Shown here in pieces: positions 45,190 through 64,000 of a stretch of DNA of 64,000 nt. A program made the translations under genes and the position numbers. The number at the start of each line of letters is the position of its first letter. The first letter of the stretch is position 1. A model generated the notes under the pieces. The model ran no database searches. It saw only the letters and a list, made by a program, of their open reading frames with translations, and had not been told where the DNA came from. Origin of the DNA: Sitta carolinensis (taxonomy: Eukaryota > Chordata > Aves > Passeriformes > Sittidae); assembly GCA_032173965.1 (NCBI GenBank), contig CM063299.1, forward strand, positions 2,229,501-2,293,500, written 5' to 3'.

Positions 45190-46530
45190 CAGTAAATCTA
45201 TGCCAGCCCACGCGCCCGAGGCTCGGTCCTGGCTTTCCCCCCGCCGCCCTCCGCCTCGCACGGGCGCTGAGCCGCCGCCGTCGGGGCCGCGCGGTTCCGT
45301 CGGGTGCGGGCTCAGGGTTCGCTTCTCCCCTCGTCTCCGTTGTGGTTGGCAGCTTTTCTTGTGGGGGAAGAGAAGCAGGTTTTCTCTGGGGGAAAGGCGC
45401 GGCGGCTGGAGAAGCGCTGGAGCATCCCGCGGAACGGATGCCACTCGGGGTTCCCCCGGCCCGCGGGCTGAGTGTAACTCTGGAGAAAAGCGACAGCAAA
45501 CTTTTATTAATCGCCGGTGTTCAGGGCCAAAGCATGAACGAGCTCGGTGACAGTGATGAGTGGTTTGGAGCGCTGGTCTCTGAAAGCGGGGCTTATCCTC
45601 CCACCGCTCCCTTGGCTCGCCGTTGATGAGCCGTGAATAGGAGCCACCCTGCCGTCGGGGATCCGGCCGTTTATCTGCCGGGTGATGACAGTCGGGCCGG
45701 TTTCGCCTCGCCGTGAATTACCGGAGCCTTCGGGAAGCGCAGGGAGCTGTCGCAGCCGGGGGGTCCGTCCGACGAGGACGTTTCACCCCTCGGTGTCGGC
45801 CCCGTCCCCCTGCTCGGGGGCTGAGAAAAATCTGTGCCTTCCCGGAGGAACCGACCCCGGAGCCCGCCCCGGGCAGGTGCTGTCCGGGCTCAGGGCACGG
45901 TGAGCCGAGCGCGGCTGGGCTCAACCGGGGCCGACGGCGGGGAACGGGCCCGACCCCGCCGCTCCGACGGGGAAGTCTGAGGCTGGAAGGAGGCCTGAGA
46001 GTCTTTGGATTTGCTTTAACTAAATCCTCTCCACCCGGGATTGCCCCTCCACCCTATTTTTTTGTTCAACGGGGGAAAAACTGCATCTACGGTCGGGAAG
46101 CTCAGGCAGCGGCCGGCATTTCCCCATCCTTGCCGCGACTGGGCTGAAGGGAGACACCCAGACAAAGCCGAGCCCCCGGTACCGGCTGCAGAGTCACTCC
46201 AAAATTCACCTTGCCGTGGAGCCCGGCCCTCGGGTGGCAACCTGCGGCGGGACAGAGCGGTCCGAGCGAGGGCCGGGCCCGGGCCGCTGGCTCAGAGGGA
46301 CCGGCGGGGAACGGAGCGGGGCCGGGCAGCGGCGGCGGCGGCGCTCCCGGGAGCCCTCGGCTGTGCCGGGCCTCCCGCTGCCCCTCGCCGGGACGGCTCC
46401 TCACCCTCAGGCCGCTCTCACCCTGAGCGGGGACAGGACGGTCGCGGGTCCCGCTCTCACCTGCCCCATCCCGCTGGCTCCTGCGGGATCCGCTCGCCGC
46501 TCCCAAGCTCGCACCCCCGGCCTGCTCGGG
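45190..46530. promoter_or_regulatory. CpG island upstream of TBX4
   Basis: CpG-dense from about 45190, ending at long T-runs (46533-46559, 46571-46584, 46590-46621). It may be an upstream TBX4 promoter or belong to a non-coding transcript. No coding exon is supported. Confidence 0.5.
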
Positions 46531-46532
46531 TC

Positions 46533-46587
46533 TTTTTTTTTTTTTTTTTTTTTTTTTTTCCCATGCTTTCTTTTTTTTTTTTTTCTT

Positions 46588-46621
<34 letters not shown>
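46533..46621. repeat. Cluster of T-runs
   Basis: Three T homopolymers of 27, 14 and 32 bases separated by short C-containing spacers, between two CpG islands. Confidence 0.88.
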
Positions 46622-46622
<1 letters not shown>

Positions 46623-47921
46623 GTAGGAGTGGGGAAAAGGTTCATTACGAGGTTGACCCCACTTTACTTTTTATTCTGCTCCTGTTCCCAATTTCGGCAC
46701 CACGTGACGGTGGGAGTGAGTTTGGGTTTAAATTCACTTTCAAGAAAACCCCGATAAGACCCCTGGCCCGCGCAGCCCCGCCGGCCCATGGCGGGGTCCC
46801 TGTGAGCCCGGCGCTGCGGGAGCCTCGGTGCCCGCCCGGGACCACCGGCTCGGGTAAGGGCTCCTGCCCGCGGGCGCGGAGGGGCCGAGCAGGGGCTTGG
46901 GGGGCAACGCTGAGCCTGGTGCTGTCGCGATATAGCGTGGGACACAGCAGTGGAGCGGTCGCGACAGGCGTTATGTACGGCGGGTAGCGCGGCGGCCTGG
47001 GCGCGGTTCGGGCGTGAGGGTCGGCTCAGCGCAGGGAGGTCAGTGCTGCGGCTCTGTGTGTGTGTGGCTCGGTGATCGCGACAGCCGAGCTGGAGTAGCC
47101 CTTTACGTCGTGCCAGCACTCGGGAGCTATCCCGAGAGTGCTCTCCTCGTGCTTTGGGTGTTCAGCGTGGCGGTGCCCGCGCCGCAGGGTGAGGGAGCTC
47201 CGGCGGGTGCTGTGAGGGGCCTCTTCCCTCGCCGCCCTCACCTCGGGGCGGCCCCGGCCTGGCCTCGCCGTCGCTTTGTTGTGGCTGCCCAGCTCCTGCC
47301 TGCCTAGTGGAAAAGCTCTGGTCTTTCTGTCGCGACATGGAGATGAGGGGGAGCCCTGTCCTCGTCCCCGGGCTCTCAAGGAGACCCACAGCTGAAGGCA
47401 GGCCGCGGGCCGGCGGACACGGGCGCTTCGGCTGCGGTGCAGGGTGAGGGAACCCCACAGGGTTTGAGGGCCCCTCCTGAGGCGGGACCCTTGCCCAGGC
47501 ATGATCCCGACTCTTCCCCATCGCCTCTCCCGGGCTACCCCGGCTCCTGCCGCGGGGTCCCGCCCAGCCGGGTGCCCTTCCAAGCGCGGCCTATGCCCCC
47601 GCTGAAGCCCCGGCCTTGCCTGGCTCCCCGGCGGGCAGTGGGGAGCCCCAGGACCGTCGGGGCTGTGAGGGGGCCATGGTGCCGAGGATGTCCCCTCACC
47701 CCGGGCTCCTCCCGGAGCAACGAGCGGCTCCGCTCGCCGCCAGGCCCGGCGCAGCGCCGAGGCAGGCCGGGGAAGGCCGCGGCCCGGTCCGGTGCGCGGG
47801 GGCCGGGCGGCCGCTGCCCCCGCCGGTGCCCCCCGGTGCGGCCCGTCGGGCGGGAGCGGGGCCGGGCCGGGCCGGGCGGGCCGGGCCGGGCGGAGCGGGC
47901 CAGAGTCGGTGTAAGGGGATG

Positions 47922-47931
47922 TGATTGACAG
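47922..47931 (+). promoter_or_regulatory. PBX-MEIS composite binding site
   Basis: TGATTGACAG is the established optimal PBX-MEIS decamer. It is followed eight bases later by CGTCA, a CRE half-site. PBX and MEIS proteins act with HOX and PITX factors in limb fields, so the site fits TBX4 control. Confidence 0.6.
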
Positions 47932-48711
47932 CGGCAACGTCAGCAACAGGAGGGGAAGGAAAAGGGAGGGGGGGGGGAGACAAAGAGGGAGGGAGTCGAA
48001 AGGCCCCAAACTGGATCTTTATGGAACATTTTCCGCCAAGATCAAGGGAAAGTGAATCCGCGCAGCGGGGGATGCTCCGCACGCCGCTGCCATCGGGGGC
48101 CGCGGAGCCGCTCCCGGCCTGAGCGCCCCGCGGATGCCCTTCATGCCGCAGCCGCCCCCAGGCCAAGCCCGGAGCCCCCCGCTGCGCCTCCTGCCCCTCG
48201 GCCGGCCGTGTGAGTTCCCGGGGTGCGGGGGGAAGGACGGGAGGGAGCGGGAGGTCCAAGGGTGCGGGGCTCCCTGCAGCCCGCCGAGCCCCGGCCTGGG
48301 GCGGGACACCGCCGCCAGCCTGCCCCGCTGCTCCCTGCTGCTCCCCGCCAGCCAAGCCAACCTGTGCCGGGAGCACCGGTCCCGGTCCGGGGCTGGAGCC
48401 TTGCCCTCGGGCTTCGCCGCGGACACCTCCCACCTGTGCCCTCCCGGTCACCCGGCTCTGCGGTTGGACGCCGGGAAACATCCGCGCCTCAGCCGGGCTG
48501 GGGCTGCCCCGTCCCGACACCCCGAGCTGGGCGGAGGGACCGGTGGAGCTCTCGGGGCGCTGATCCCCGTACCGTGCTCTCTGCTCGGTGCTCCCTGCCC
48601 CGGGGACTGCGGCTGGTCACTGGGGTATGTGTGTCCGCTCGCACACAGCCGGGCTGGCTGTCCGGCTCCTCGGAGGGAGCTCTCCCTGGAATTCTGGTGC
48701 GAATGGAGCTG

Positions 48712-48818
48712 GGAGTCCCAGCCCCGATCTCACCGGAGCTCTGCTGGAGCTGCAGTTTGGGGTGCCAGTCCCGCTCTCCCTGGAGCTCTGCCGGAGCTGC
48801 AGTCTGGGGTCCCGGCCC
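48712..48818. repeat. Two-copy 47-bp tandem duplication
   Basis: The segment containing GGAGCTGCAGTTTGGGGT recurs 47 bases later as GGAGCTGCAGTCTGGGGT, with GGAGCTCTGC preceding both copies. Confidence 0.65.
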
Positions 48819-49011
48819 CTCTCTCCCCTGCACAGCCGCTGTCCCGAAGAGCGGCTCGGCCTTGGCGGCTCGGGGCAGGGACCGGGGCTGCGGGCCGGGG
48901 GCAGGAGCGCTCTCTCGGGGGCCGCAGGTCCGCGGCCAGCGCCGGTTTCGGTGCCCGGGACCGGCACCCCGCAGCCTCCTCGGAGCTGCTTCCCCTCCGC
49001 GCCGCCGCTGC

Positions 49012-49048
49012 CCGTCCGTCCGTCTGTCCGTCCGTCCGTCCGTCCGTC
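49012..49048. repeat. CGTC tetranucleotide microsatellite
   Basis: About nine CGTC units with one TGTC-type interruption. Confidence 0.85.
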
Positions 49049-49633
49049 AAGCGGGGCGGGCGGCCGCGTCCCTCTGCGCTGTAAAAGTCGGCGTTGATGC
49101 GCGGCAGCCCCGGCGGAGCTGTCAGGCCTTATCTTTATTGGCTTTTCCCAGTCTCCGTCCAAGTTTAAGAGGGGCCCTTTTATCTCGGAGCCCAGCACTC
49201 CCCCTGTTTACACCGTCCGGCTCCGCCGCAGCGCTTCGTCGCGGAGCCCCCGCAGCCCCGACGGGACGGGGGCAGAGAGACCGACCGGGCCGGGCTGCCC
49301 TCCGCGACGGGTACCGGAGGGGAGAGAGAATCGGGGCTGGGGCCACATCAGACATGAGCTGCCCTGGCCTCAAGCGGGAGCCCAGCCACCCGTGGGCGGC
49401 TCCCCGCGGGGGGCAGGCGGGCCCGGCCCGGTTCTGCCGGGCACAGCAGCTTCCCCCGGGGCCGGCGGTGTCACATCCCGGTGTCGCCGAGCGCCGCCGC
49501 CCGAGGAACAAGCACGGGCCGAGCCGGGAGGCCCTGACCTCGCAGGTGGCCGTGCCCGGGGCTGGGCGAGGGGCAGGGGCTGGACGTGGCCCCCGGTACC
49601 GCGAGCTAACGTTGCGCCTCTCTCCCCAAGGAA

Positions 49634-64000
<14,367 letters not shown>

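Larger units (their letters stand above)
46740..49600 (+). promoter_or_regulatory. TBX4: TBX4 promoter CpG island
   Basis: A CpG-rich domain directly upstream of the first TBX4 coding exon. It holds an exact PBX-MEIS composite site (47922-47931), a CRE-type CGTCA at 47939-47943, a HOX-like TTTATGG at 48018-48024 and a CGTC tetranucleotide repeat at 49012-49048. Because the first coding exon begins at an AG acceptor, at least one non-coding 5' exon must lie in or before this region. Strong donor-like words occur at 46854 (GTAAGG) and 48209 (GTGAGT). Confidence 0.55.

Overview
The window is vertebrate nuclear DNA, most likely avian, and it carries two neighbouring T-box transcription factor genes on the + strand. 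TBX2 is complete (coding exons between 11603 and 20179). TBX4 is 5'-partial (coding exons from 49634, running off the end of the window). Spliced exons, CpG-rich promoters, CR1 retrotransposon fragments (about 24150-24480, 33230-33310 and possibly 62620-62700), GC-rich minisatellites and short introns all point to a bird, and the TBX2-TBX4 pair is known to be linked in vertebrates. The species cannot be told from sequence alone.

Layout. 1-980: unassigned flank. 985-2175: a large 22-bp-unit minisatellite. 2176-6290: unassigned non-coding DNA. 6300-11600: CpG-rich TBX2 upstream region, including two short elements (8350-8418 and 9839-9896) that share the same three motifs in the same order. 11603-20179: TBX2 in seven coding exons (695 codons plus stop), followed by a 3' UTR with several poly(A) signals up to about 21364. 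21780-22830: two more GC-rich repeat arrays and a strong CTCF-like motif. 22850-45180: about 22 kb of intergenic DNA with no convincing gene. It holds CR1 and older repeat fragments, a CpG-rich block with a second CTCF-like motif in the opposite orientation, AT-rich blocks that look like conserved regulatory DNA, and a long A-run/T-run inverted repeat. 45190-49630: CpG-rich TBX4 upstream and promoter region with an exact PBX-MEIS composite site. 49634-64000: the first four coding exons of TBX4, with an 11.5 kb intron (50653-62167) that probably holds enhancers.

How it works together. TBX2 is a repressor used in heart, limb, eye and lung mesenchyme. TBX4 is a hindlimb and lung mesenchyme regulator. 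The two encode the same DNA-binding fold; a phase-2 intron splits the same arginine in both, while TBX4 has an extra intron that TBX2 lacks. The intergenic space and introns are where their separate and shared enhancers are expected. I found no undescribed protein-coding system; the more interesting signals are regulatory architecture. Conservation could not be tested here, so enhancer, insulator and ancient-repeat calls are inferences from motifs and composition.
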